Source of the DNA: Aphelenchoides besseyi
Lineage: Eukaryota; Nematoda; Chromadorea; Rhabditida; Aphelenchoididae
Direction: 5' to 3'
DNA length: 64,000 bases
Assembly: GCA_024699855.1 (NCBI GenBank)
Contig: JAMPIQ010000001.1
Span: 15,252,001-15,316,000, forward strand
Position 1 is the stretch's first letter, and the number at the start of each line of letters is the position of its first letter. Below are positions 55,601-64,000 of this stretch, piece after piece. A program made the translations under genes and the position numbers. Below the pieces are notes generated by a model. It was not told where the DNA came from. It worked only from the letters and a program-made list of their open reading frames with translations, and searched no databases.

Positions 55601-58600
55601 ATCACCAGCTCTGTTATCTTTGTGTGTCAACCAGATCTTATTGGACAACAAAACACCGGTCGCTAAAGAACTTCTCGATGGGACATACGTCGATAACATC
55701 GTACTAACGTCCGATGACAAATCCGAACTCATGAAAAAGGGACAAGAAGCTATTCAGCTCTTTCACAATGCCCACATAAGCCTTCACGAATTCGTCTCAA
55801 ACGATAAATCTGTCGACAAACAAATGAAAAGCGACGACTCGAACAACGACTTCACCAAAGTACTAGGCATCACATGGAGCAAACGAAAAGACGAACTTAG
55901 TTTGGGACCTTCCGTTGAACAACTTGAAAATGGCAAAAAGGCAACAACTAAAAGAATGATGGTTTCCTTCACAAATTCCATTTACGACCCTCTTGGTTTA
56001 TTAGTTCCGGTACGCCAACAACTACAGATTTTCATTCAAGACGTCTGGATGATGAAGCAAGGGTGGGATGACCAACTGAACGCTGAAATGATTAACAAAT
56101 GGCAACAACTATTGCACCGTACGTTATCTCCTCGACAAATTACGGTCCGACGACAAGTGATGTCAAATAACGACGACACCACAATCCACGTGTTCTGTGA
56201 CGCATCAGCAAATGCTTATGGTTCGGTAGCGATGATATTTAACAAAGAAACACAACAATGCTATCCTCTATTGGCCAGAGCAAGAATCGCACCGATTGAA
56301 CGACTTAAGACAAAGTCATTAACGATTCCCAAACTCGAATTGCTATCAGTTTTGCTTGGCACTCGTCTATGTCGACTATTACATCCCATCTACCCAATGA
56401 CGAGATTCTTTTTATGGACCGACTCCTCTGCAGTGGTCTTTCAAATACAACAACACGAACTGAAGGAAATATTCGTCAGAAATCGCATCCGCGAAATTCG
56501 ATCTGCAACTGAAGACATCAACATAAGGATTCGCCATATTGACGGAAAACAGAATCCAGCAGATGTTTTGAGTAGAGGATGTTCAATGGACAAATTAAGA
56601 ACCCATCAATTGTGGTGGAAAGGACCAACGTTTCTCCGAGAAACAGAAGACACATGGCCAAACAAGTTTGATGACCAAACAAATGAAGTAAACGTCCATC
56701 ATTCATCAGAAGACGTTCAATCATTTTTATTCGACACAACGTTAACAAACTCATGGCCCAAAACGTTGAGAACGGCAATCACCACAATCCACGCTGCCAA
56801 ATCTTGGCTGAAAAAATTAACAACATCACACGACACATCAATTTTATTTAAGACCAACACCGAAGTTCTCGCTAATGAATTATTGATAAACGAAGCACAA
56901 CAACAAAGTCCACCGACTGAAGAACAAATCCGACGATTACGACTCCATCGTCCTATCATTGCGTTGCGCTGTCGCCCAAGAATCGCTGGCGCAATAGAAA
57001 ACATCGATCGACAACCGTTATTTTTACCCTACAATTCAAGCATTACACCACGGATTATCTTGCACTACCACGAACAACTTCAACACGGTTCAAGAGACAC
57101 GACACTACGACAATTACGCGAAAAGCTCTGGTTACCCAAAGCACGCGTGAAGATACGCTCAGTAATAAGATCAGATTGCTACGTCTGCCGAAGATTTGAA
57201 GCAACATCATATGGTTCACGAGAATTTGCTCCTCTTCCGTCAATTCGCACAGTTTTCACGAGACCATTCTTTAATATCGCTTTGGATTACGGTGGACCAT
57301 TTCATGTTAAAGAAGGAAAAAACTACATCATGATCATAACGTGTTTAACAGTACGTTGCGTTCACCTAGAAGTCGTTAATGATCTATCAACGGAAGAAAT
57401 GATAAATGCCTTTTGTCGCTTCATCAGCCGACGCGGTGTTCCATCATCAATTCAATCAGATAATGCGACTACATTTATCGCTGCCGCCGACGTCCTTCGT
57501 AAACAATACGGACCACACAACTTGACATGGCACTTTACAACTCCAAACGCCCCATGGACAAATGGTGCGGTGGAACGACTAGTCGCTGAGGTTAAAAAAC
57601 CGCTGAAAAGAACCATCGGACGCCATTTACTGACGAAACGAGAATTTGAAGTGTTGATTCTAAGAATCGAAATGAGCGTGAATCTGCGACCATTGGAAAA
57701 AATGACGGAAGACATCGACGACTTCAAATCCATTCGTCCTGTCGACTTTCTGATTCCCTTTTACGACGAACCAACTGTTGAATGGAACGAGCCCGATGAT
57801 CCAGAATACGGAAATGAGAGATCGGTACCCAGACAACTGCAAAAACTCTTCGACACCCAAAACAAACTTCTGGACAAATGGTGGGACCAATTCTACTCGG
57901 GTTACCTGAGGAATCTACTGGAGTCAGACAACCAAAAACAAACCGGAGTAAAGTCGGAACCGACCGTGGGAGATTTGGTCCTAGTGCGGGAAGAAACAAC
58001 AAGAGATCAATGGCCTATGGCTATTATCGAAGAATTGAAGAAAGGCAAAGATGGATTGGTCAGATCATGTGGAATCAGAAAGCAAAACGGAAACATCACA
58101 TCACGAGCAATTCAAGACCTCTACCCATTGGAACTGAGAAGCGAAGACAACAAAACAACTGGACCTCAATCAACAGACGAAGATCAACCAATTGCCTCAC
58201 GAACTCGATCCAAGACAAAATCCGAGAACGGATTACAAGCTAACTTCTGTTCTCGACCAAAGATTGCAATGACACTGCTGAACAACCTTTTCATCATTTG
58301 CTTGATCTGTCTGACATTCACAGAATCTTATCTGTTGTGCGATCCTAAGAGTCCATCAGCCCTTGTCAAATTACCGAGTCTCGGAGCTTGCAGCTGGAAA
58401 AGCTCTGCAGGACAAGGACAACCAATGACTTTGGAAATATACGAAAGGAATCAAATCGAGTACGCAACTGAAGCTACGATTTGCCGAAAATGGGTGGTCC
58501 ATCTGAAGGCATTTACTGACGTCTCAGGACATCCAATAACCGAAGAAACACAGGAAAGCCAGACTGTCACCGAGAGAGAATGCCGAGAAATGAAGTCACA

Positions 58601-60068
58601 TTTGAGATGCGATCATGGCAACTTACGAAGAAAACACCAAAGTTATGTGACCGACGTTACCGACAGATTGGAACCGACCGGATGGTTCGGATCCTGGTTC
58701 TCGAGTGCGACAACTACGATTGGTCACTGCTCTCTGGAAACCACCACCATATTTTCGCATTTCGGGACTAAACGCATACACGGGGTCATAGATTCAGACT
58801 TATCAACATGTGAATATCAAACCGGAAAATGCGCCACTAACGATGGAAAATTTGTGATTTGGGAACCCGACAGGAACCAATCATGCCCGTTAGTTCGACT
58901 CGGACGTTGGAACGGAGTAATGAACGACAACATTTGGACTTCATACAGTCATGGAGTATCATTGACAATATCAGAAGAATTCGACAGGGCTTGCGGACGC
59001 TCTTTCGCCTACACCGACCAAAATTTGGCTGTAGACGTAACCGACGGACACGCAAATCAATGGCACAGAAGATTTCTAACTCGCCCACAACCTCAACGAT
59101 CCAAACGACATGACATGGTTGACTCACGAGTTAGAACATCTCAACTAGCCGCATCGCTTCAATTTGTGGAACACGAAACAGCAGAAAAGATGACGGGAGT
59201 CTTGAAGAACATCTGTACTCAATTCAATAAGTTGGGAGTTCTGCTCACCGATTTAATTGTCAATAGCCCAACAAAGGCTTTGAGAAGACTTTTGAACTCG
59301 TCCACTCTAATCGCACGACCAGCAGGACAACATCACGTTCGAATCACTTGGTGTGCCGCCATTGACGAATTCACAGTGTTGGCCGAAAAAACGAACGAAT
59401 GCACAAGCGGGATACCCATATCCATTTTAGGATCGGCAACGACGTACTACACTCAACCCGATTCCGACGAATTGACCAAACACGCAATACGACAACCTTG
59501 CAGTCAGCCTCGATACCTAGAAAAAGATAACAAAATCTGGAAATACTGGTCCAATGGAACATTAACTGAAGCAATGCTCTCACCAGAACTTCCTTCCATG
59601 TCTAATTACACGTTGGACTTGAATGAGTACCTGATCAGAGCACAATTATACGACCAACCAGATTACGGTGACGAGGTTCTACGCGCAATCGAATTACAAG
59701 CTATTGCCTCGGCTGACCGCACTCTCACTTCACAATCATCACCACCTGAAGACACCAAATTCAGCTCTTTGTCAAGCGAATTCATATCTTCGCTGTTTCC
59801 CTCATGGCTCAAAATTTGGAGAATTTGGGTTTCGATAATCTGTGGTTGTAACTCTCTGTTGTTAATACGGGCTCTGAACGCCGCCCTCATCCCTCAATTT
59901 CAAACACTAGTACAAAGATGGAACCACCGCTCGAGGACTCAACAAAACGAACCGACCTCAGGAGAACCTCTGGTGTCATGGAGAAACAACGACGAACAAG
60001 TGGAATTGCGAAACGAAAGCGAATGGTTGAGACGCTTGAGAACACCTCGACTTGCCATCACTAACTGA
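52668..60068 (+). CDS. Gag-Pol-Env polyprotein of BEL/Pao element
   Basis: One frame of 2,466 codons from ATG 52668 to the stop before 60069. Gag with CCHC-type zinc knuckles (CIYCGSNHYSDEC, about residue 427; CLKCTRQGHFASNC, about 461). Aspartic protease DTGAD at about 580. Reverse transcriptase with YVDN at about 1007 in place of the usual YVDD. RNase H opening FCDASANAYGS at about 1177. Integrase zinc region (H-H-C-C, from 1464) and catalytic triad D (about 1538), D (about 1597), E (about 1634), then the DUF5641-type tail near 1767. An env-like region starts at about 1867 with a signal peptide, has a furin-type RSKR site at about 2143 and a membrane helix near 2380. No internal stop or frameshift is seen. 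Confidence 0.93.
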   Translation: MVPKPHPLKAQAERLETSLTKFVTKTTELTKETIPEPFRPEEITDAKTELERIGRLIGHASGYERKVDSLQRRFDAQLNYLQKAWAEYLTFRDRQNEDNWNTVADWVGEANTRLRIEDVIENAENIRVTLDERRKEVAIAIQLLHGQRDEILGYRHGSRSSRTTEESNINVFSPEQRGHSPNTSHVPQEPPRRPRTFSMPEEPFNIELERIQLPKFNGDPYQYPVFIALFNKCIGERNLPQEIKCLRLMSMLEGKAKEQAAGFQPTAESYPVLLNHLNRMYNRPEAEQNRLLLELDELPRANETYGSFTTVYGDIIRITEQLKSLGVSTTHPAVMFQVKNKLPPTVQQIVEREKQNRELNTNNGPWTSEDFWAILNREYETMRNLNPPPRTHQTNNTINKKQQSIRSTNDDRRSTDNDKTTEPKPKATCIYCGSNHYSDECKRVKTIFDRRNFLIKEKRCLKCTRQGHFASNCPMKCQLCRQNHHRSLCERLNQSPTNNYVTNANPVQKTPATGANQIPLDANFVRWTPSKTNDDNNPNDTNPESVVATSTEQLASMPIMTLGISAGEDTIIYSTKALIDTGADSNYVSTELAEQLKLEIVGHRETNIRTFGGALSKIEGPIVQFFIHSKDGRRSASCHEALALPKILSTMNHLRVDSTEVTVQKVRPHLLIGGRLAFDILGLQPKKMQNYDEYHTSFGTIRTQSTPTVPKSVFCSFLANPKNIIDETAISLTPLGEDENPKTTKRQPYSTTTTNVDDASKYWDLDLIGVREPIDQHEDDLAVMQFKQTYKRVKGRPSCGWLYAIPKQDIANNYSVAFRRSENERKKLVQNNPELANKVIKLLDEQLKDGIVEKVNKNQHNGILYYSPYSLVLKTTVHGDKLRIVYDFSSHARGQKSLNDILLKGPNVNVDLVKFLLRFRTNKYVLLADIAKAFHQLILNENDRDTTRFIIPKDWNSPLNDKNIQIYRFNRVPFGATTSPALLSLCVNQILLDNKTPVAKELLDGTYVDNIVLTSDDKSELMKKGQEAIQLFHNAHISLHEFVSNDKSVDKQMKSDDSNNDFTKVLGITWSKRKDELSLGPSVEQLENGKKATTKRMMVSFTNSIYDPLGLLVPVRQQLQIFIQDVWMMKQGWDDQLNAEMINKWQQLLHRTLSPRQITVRRQVMSNNDDTTIHVFCDASANAYGSVAMIFNKETQQCYPLLARARIAPIERLKTKSLTIPKLELLSVLLGTRLCRLLHPIYPMTRFFLWTDSSAVVFQIQQHELKEIFVRNRIREIRSATEDINIRIRHIDGKQNPADVLSRGCSMDKLRTHQLWWKGPTFLRETEDTWPNKFDDQTNEVNVHHSSEDVQSFLFDTTLTNSWPKTLRTAITTIHAAKSWLKKLTTSHDTSILFKTNTEVLANELLINEAQQQSPPTEEQIRRLRLHRPIIALRCRPRIAGAIENIDRQPLFLPYNSSITPRIILHYHEQLQHGSRDTTLRQLREKLWLPKARVKIRSVIRSDCYVCRRFEATSYGSREFAPLPSIRTVFTRPFFNIALDYGGPFHVKEGKNYIMIITCLTVRCVHLEVVNDLSTEEMINAFCRFISRRGVPSSIQSDNATTFIAAADVLRKQYGPHNLTWHFTTPNAPWTNGAVERLVAEVKKPLKRTIGRHLLTKREFEVLILRIEMSVNLRPLEKMTEDIDDFKSIRPVDFLIPFYDEPTVEWNEPDDPEYGNERSVPRQLQKLFDTQNKLLDKWWDQFYSGYLRNLLESDNQKQTGVKSEPTVGDLVLVREETTRDQWPMAIIEELKKGKDGLVRSCGIRKQNGNITSRAIQDLYPLELRSEDNKTTGPQSTDEDQPIASRTRSKTKSENGLQANFCSRPKIAMTLLNNLFIICLICLTFTESYLLCDPKSPSALVKLPSLGACSWKSSAGQGQPMTLEIYERNQIEYATEATICRKWVVHLKAFTDVSGHPITEETQESQTVTERECREMKSHLRCDHGNLRRKHQSYVTDVTDRLEPTGWFGSWFSSATTTIGHCSLETTTIFSHFGTKRIHGVIDSDLSTCEYQTGKCATNDGKFVIWEPDRNQSCPLVRLGRWNGVMNDNIWTSYSHGVSLTISEEFDRACGRSFAYTDQNLAVDVTDGHANQWHRRFLTRPQPQRSKRHDMVDSRVRTSQLAASLQFVEHETAEKMTGVLKNICTQFNKLGVLLTDLIVNSPTKALRRLLNSSTLIARPAGQHHVRITWCAAIDEFTVLAEKTNECTSGIPISILGSATTYYTQPDSDELTKHAIRQPCSQPRYLEKDNKIWKYWSNGTLTEAMLSPELPSMSNYTLDLNEYLIRAQLYDQPDYGDEVLRAIELQAIASADRTLTSQSSPPEDTKFSSLSSEFISSLFPSWLKIWRIWVSIICGCNSLLLIRALNAALIPQFQTLVQRWNHRSRTQQNEPTSGEPLVSWRNNDEQVELRNESEWLRRLRTPRLAITN

Positions 60069-60245
60069 ATGTACACTTATCATATTCCCCGCTTTCCCAA
60101 ATTACCCAATAACAATAATCCTTCTGTTTCCCGAAGTTACTAACCCAAAAAAAAACCGACTCAATAACGCTCGACCCACTAACCGCTTAAGCTCTGTCTG
60201 CCCGGGAATCGAAACACCGTCAAACTTTCTCTTTGAGGGCCGGAG
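60069..60245 (+). other. 3' untranslated part of the BEL/Pao element
   Basis: A-rich sequence followed by a short purine-rich run (GAGGGCCGGAG) directly before the 3' LTR, a weak candidate polypurine tract for plus-strand priming. Confidence 0.5.
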
Positions 60246-60584
60246 TGTCAGATTCCCGGAATCTGACAAAAAACGCTCATTAATCAGAGGGACCACCCAA
60301 ACGCAGATTAACGATCTGCGTTAGGTCTACGTCGGGTAGCCTGATCGTCCCGTCGATAATAAAACACGTTTTTGATTAATGAGCGACGTTCCATGCGCGA
60401 ATTCGTTTTGGGTGGCTGATAATCATTCTTTGCTCAAGCACCGACGCGACGTTTTCTTTTTTGCTTCCTCCCCCCCGCTTTTTTACCTTACTGTATTCTT
60501 GTCAACGAGTCGTTAAGATCAATAAAGGTTTATTAACCCAAGTTTGAGTTTGAGGTTCGTTCATTTTCCCACGTTGGTCAAACA
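60246..60584 (+). repeat. 3' LTR of BEL/Pao element
   Basis: 339 bp, identical to the 5' LTR as far as I can compare by eye. The flanking host sequence AATCCTTCTATC resumes the spacer of the duplicated unit. Confidence 0.95.
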
Positions 60585-60786
60585 AATCCTTCTATCAACT
60601 GTATATAACGGGATCGGTCGAAGGATGTCCAGTAACCTTTTTATTAAATTACGAATAGCGAGATTGTAAAATGGTTATAAAATTGGAGGTCAGTAAACAG
60701 ATTAAATTTAGTTTACACACTTAGGCAGTTAACCAATTACCCATTTCAAAGTGATTGCGAAAATGTAAATGATCAAAATAATCAAT

Positions 60787-63700
60787 TTAAAACCATGGAT
60801 GTTGGGCGAGATCGATTTCACACCACGTGGTTTGTTTTGCGGCCTGTTGCAGGTCGTTTAGAGCTCGATACCCGTGTGAGGTGAAAACAGATCGTGCTGA
60901 AAATGGAAGTATTAAATCCAGAAGCAAAAACGTACATATCAGTCGTTCAGCCAAAAAGTCGGGCAACTCGAGAGCAGCTCGCAACGCCCGTTCTTCCACT
61001 TGTTCTGTTGTCCAATCGGTCGGTTTACATTCACGACACAGGTCCCAAATCATTGCTCGCAAATATGTGGCATATGACTTTACAGACAAAGCTCGTGTTA
61101 TTGCGATATACGTTCCTTCAAAGTGACCTAAACATAAATGTTATCGCAAGATTGCAGCACAAAACTAACCAGACAGTTTAACAGCCTCGTCTTCGTCCTC
61201 GAAATCAACTTGCAAGTACTCGGCAATGTTTGGCGTTAAACGATTCTTCTGTTTGTCCGCGGCAATTTCGACTAAATACGACGATTAAACAATAAACATG
61301 TTGGCCTCTTACATGAGTTTTCGTTTGACGTTAACGCAAATTTGCAAGCCCCAATTGCAAACAGTTGAGCAGAATTTAAGTCAATAAGCATTCCACCCAA
61401 ACTCATTGGTTGCAATCCAATCGCCCATTCAGCTGCCGCATACAAAGCCCATTGAGTTGCCAATCGTTTTCGAATCATCCAATAAGTCGAAGTGTCCGGA
61501 TAAGTCGACTGCATCCAACTAGTGAACAAGTTGTTTGGTAGCTCTGGTTTCGAACTTGTGGGTTCAACGTCGATTTGAATTGCATTATCTTTTGACTCCT
61601 GATATCTACGTACAATCTGTTCGTAGTTCTTTTCCAACAGTTGCCACAACGACGGTCGTTCTGCATTTGTCGTTCGGAAACGTAAAGAATCTTCGGCAAT
61701 CTCAGTCATTGACAGCAAATTTGCACCGTAACGCTCAGCGTTCGTAAAAAGCTGATAACTTGAAGCACCACACATCGGCGAGCACTCGATCAGCTGGTAA
61801 TTTCTGCCCGTGTAAATAAGATCAACAATCGGAAACTGAGCATTTCGATTACAAACTTCCTGCAATCGAAAAGGTCTTTTTGTTTCGGAAACTCTACTAC
61901 TCACTCGGCTTTTCAACAAGTCGCTATTCAACAACACGAAGATCTGTTGCAACTGAGTAGTCTCCACGGAGTATGCACGTCGTTGCAGAATGTACGTATA
62001 AACCTTTCCATTTTGTGACAGAATCGAAAACATCCGAGCAACACCGTTGGATTGAAAGATTTGACGAGTCAACGGCAAGAACTGAGCGATCTGCGTTGTG
62101 AACTGAGTTGTTTTCGTTGTCGTCCAATTTGAGCAGATGTCAAGTTGAGCAATGCGACCGTTGAATGAGCTCAAATAAGGACTCAAGTCTCTCAGCGGAA
62201 CAATACTACAAAGCCAGATTTAAAGAGCTAAAAAGTAGCAACATACTTGTCGACGCTCTTTAAATTCTGTTGCAGTTCGTTCAGCCATTGACATAACGTT
62301 TGCGCCAACTTGATCAACGGCCATCCACTTTCTTTCAATTCTTTGAGATCCGTGAATATTCGCGCTCGGATTCTTCTATCGAATGAGTCTTTGGCATCAA
62401 TCTCCATCTCATCGTCTTTCGATTTCAAATTCAAATCCACAAATTTCGAGATTAGTTCGCGTACGAACGTCGGGCATTTCAACTCCGCTGGGTTGCTGTT
62501 CGGTGATGCAGAAGACAACAAATTGAAAGTTTCGCTAAAAAGAAACATCAAAAAAAGAATCGCAAAACACACGTACGAATGAATCTGTTCGGCTAGAGAA
62601 ACCAATTCAGAATACAGAAAATGACTCCATTCTATGGGCATTTTGTCCAGTTCGTTCAGAATTGTGTTCATTGCCTTCACATCGCCAGTAATTGTCGTTG
62701 CTCCACCACTTGCGTCTCGATGTCGATTCGCCAATTCGATCGTCGATTTGATACACAAATGTGGTGGTTGTTCGGTTCCGTCAGTGTGGATTGTCGGATG
62801 ATGAGCAGCTTGTAATCCACGAGCTCCCATCGATTTGTCCGAATGATCAACGTAATCGAACTTTTGCGGATCCAAAAACGCTCGTCGACTAGAACTCCCC
62901 AATTTTCCCATAATTCGAAGTGCAGACATCGCACACAATTGATCTTGAGTGTAAAGTGCTCGCCATAGCCCTTTCATCAAATCGGCTCGAACCGGAGACA
63001 TATGATCGTAGAAATAGTCGGGTTGAAGATTGTCAACGCACAGCTCTAAAGTTCGAAGACCTTAAAGGACAGGTTTGTTTTACCACACTGAATCGTTCAG
63101 TTTACCTTGTTGAACAAATGGCGGTATTCCATGTAACGCACAGACCAGTGGATCCATGAGTAAGGGCAAATAAGGTAAAAGTGATGATAATCGAACGGGT
63201 ACAGTCAAATACAACTCAACGAAAAGCTCGTGAATTGGCTGCTTATGTGAACCGTTTTGGAAACGATTGAGTTGTTGTAGAATGGAAGGTAGCAACGGCA
63301 AAAACTGTTGATACAAGTGATCGTGGGAGCCGGTGCCAATTGAACGAAACAACGCTCTAAGCAAATGAAAGTAGGGAGGTGGTTCCCGCGAACGGAGAGC
63401 CAATTGAGTTGATTTGGCAACAATTTGATGAAGAAAAGGCTACGAACGAATTGGTATAGATTCTCAACTTTTCAACTAACCATAAGCATTTGTTCATGTT
63501 CCGAGTTCTTTTGTTGTGCCTCAGCTCCTGCACCACGTTGTGCGTTGGCCAATTGACCGGAACGTGAAACGGCGGCGAAAATTTGTTTGAAAATTCTCAA
63601 GTAGACTTGAGTTATGTCATGATTGGAGACCATATCGGGCATAGTCCGTAGCATATGTCGCATGAGAATGCTTCCGGCAACTGTTGAGGTTTTTCGTTTC

Positions 63701-64000
63701 TCGTCCAGGAATTGATTGGAAACCGCGTGGATCGTTGGATTAGCAATCAGACGGTCGATAAAGAATCCGACTTGCTCGGAAAAAATTCGTTTGAAGATTG
63801 AAAGTTCAACGTCGATGAACTGAAACAGCAAAGCTAATTGAATTCAAGCTAAGAAAACCATACGATACTAGCAAACATCTCCATTATCTCCACTTCGTCT
63901 TTCTGCATGAACTTCATCTGATTTGCACTTTGAGCGTGTTGAGCAACCAAACGAAAAACATCAAAAGACCGAAGAACATAAACAAACAGATTGGAATACA
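60787..64000 (-). CDS. TRRAP: TRRAP, copy 2, with in-frame loss of the middle; runs off the window
   Basis: The N-terminal HEAT region is seen from the window edge: MKFMQKDEVEIMEMFASI, ELSIFKRIFSEQVGFFIDRL, LRALFRSIGTGSHDHLYQ, FVELYLTVPVRLSSLLPYLP, LMDPLVCALHGIPPFVQQG, LRTLELCVDNLQPDYFYDHM, closely matching animal TRRAP around residues 550-700. At about 62684 the exon passes without a stop from SGGATTITG to DVKAMNTILNELDKMPIEW, which belongs to the region just before the pseudokinase. The pseudokinase and FATC end (HPWF, stop at 60787) follow as in copy 1. About 2,700 residues of the family length are missing. If expressed, this would be a shortened scaffold. Confidence 0.85.

Larger units (their letters stand above)
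52196..60584 (+). mobile_element. Complete BEL/Pao LTR retroelement with env-like region
   Basis: 8,389 bp bounded by 339-bp LTRs that look identical, each running TG...CA. A 4-bp target duplication AATC flanks it (52192-52195 and 60585-60588); the paralogous locus at 28936-28939 has a single AATC with no insertion. It has a primer binding site, one uninterrupted gag-pol-env frame and a 3' untranslated region. Domain order (protease, RT, RNase H, integrase, DUF5641-type tail) is that of BEL/Pao. Confidence 0.95.
41985..62684. repeat. Segmental duplication unit 2 (copy C), fullest version
   Basis: Contains the complete gene order of the duplicated segment plus the 8.4-kb LTR element. Left and right limits are set by where similarity to unit 1 ends (23360 and 31032). 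Its left part is also the inverted partner of 1-4769. Confidence 0.9.

Noticed and set aside
58000..58243. Alternative frames over the integrase tail, considered as a separate accessory gene.
   Set aside because: Shadows of the long polyprotein frame with no start context or motif.
1..64000. Bacterial-type systems (CRISPR, operons, toxin-antitoxin, phage) and tRNA or rRNA genes.
   Set aside because: The window is clearly eukaryotic with spliced genes. I saw no tRNA cloverleaf or rRNA sequence.

Overview
The window looks like an animal nuclear genome, most likely a nematode. Nearly all genes are split by very short GT-AG introns (about 38-50 nt). The families present are metazoan: PACSIN/syndapin, ZC4H2, TRRAP, MYBBP1A, a calponin-repeat (CLIK) protein, a TTBK/CK1-type kinase, PHR-domain proteins, UDP-glycosyltransferases and BEL/Pao retroelements with an env-like region. 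The species cannot be named from sequence alone. Several coding regions carry single-base frame breaks, two of them in A-homopolymers, so some 'broken' genes may be assembly errors.

Layout. 1-4.8 kb: a cluster made of the end of a calponin-repeat gene, a four-helix membrane protein (minus), a BACK-PHR gene (plus), a small ubiquitin-like gene (minus) and the start of a UGT (plus). 5.4-23.3 kb: mostly single-copy genes, namely a small coiled-coil protein, a peroxiredoxin, PACSIN (minus), unclassified genes, an F-box gene (minus), a coiled-coil gene (minus), ZC4H2 (plus), a secreted Cys-rich protein (minus) and a membrane protein (plus). 23.4-31.0 kb: a second copy of the UGT / ubiquitin-like / BACK-PHR cluster, fused directly to a copy of the TRRAP 3' region. 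31.0-41.1 kb: more TRRAP exons that stop at a 5'-truncated BEL/Pao fragment, then a C-terminally truncated DEAD-box helicase (minus) and MYBBP1A (plus). 41.3-64 kb: a third and fullest copy, with order UGT, ubiquitin-like, BACK-PHR, membrane protein, calponin-repeat gene, TTBK-like kinase, an unrecognised 260-residue gene, TRRAP. It is interrupted at 52.2-60.6 kb by a complete BEL/Pao element with apparently identical LTRs.

The main biology here is structural. One segment (41.99-62.68 kb) was duplicated in direct orientation to 23.36-31.03 kb; the latter lacks about 4.6 kb. Part of the same segment lies inverted at 1-4.77 kb. The paralogue at 28.94 kb preserves the empty target site of the LTR element. 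Every copy of the UGT and BACK-PHR genes has visible damage, while all three ubiquitin-like genes remain open with conserved splice sites, and copy C has changed mostly at amino-acid positions. Neither TRRAP copy is normal: one is cut by a BEL fragment, the other joins an N-terminal HEAT region in frame to the C-terminal FAT/pseudokinase region.
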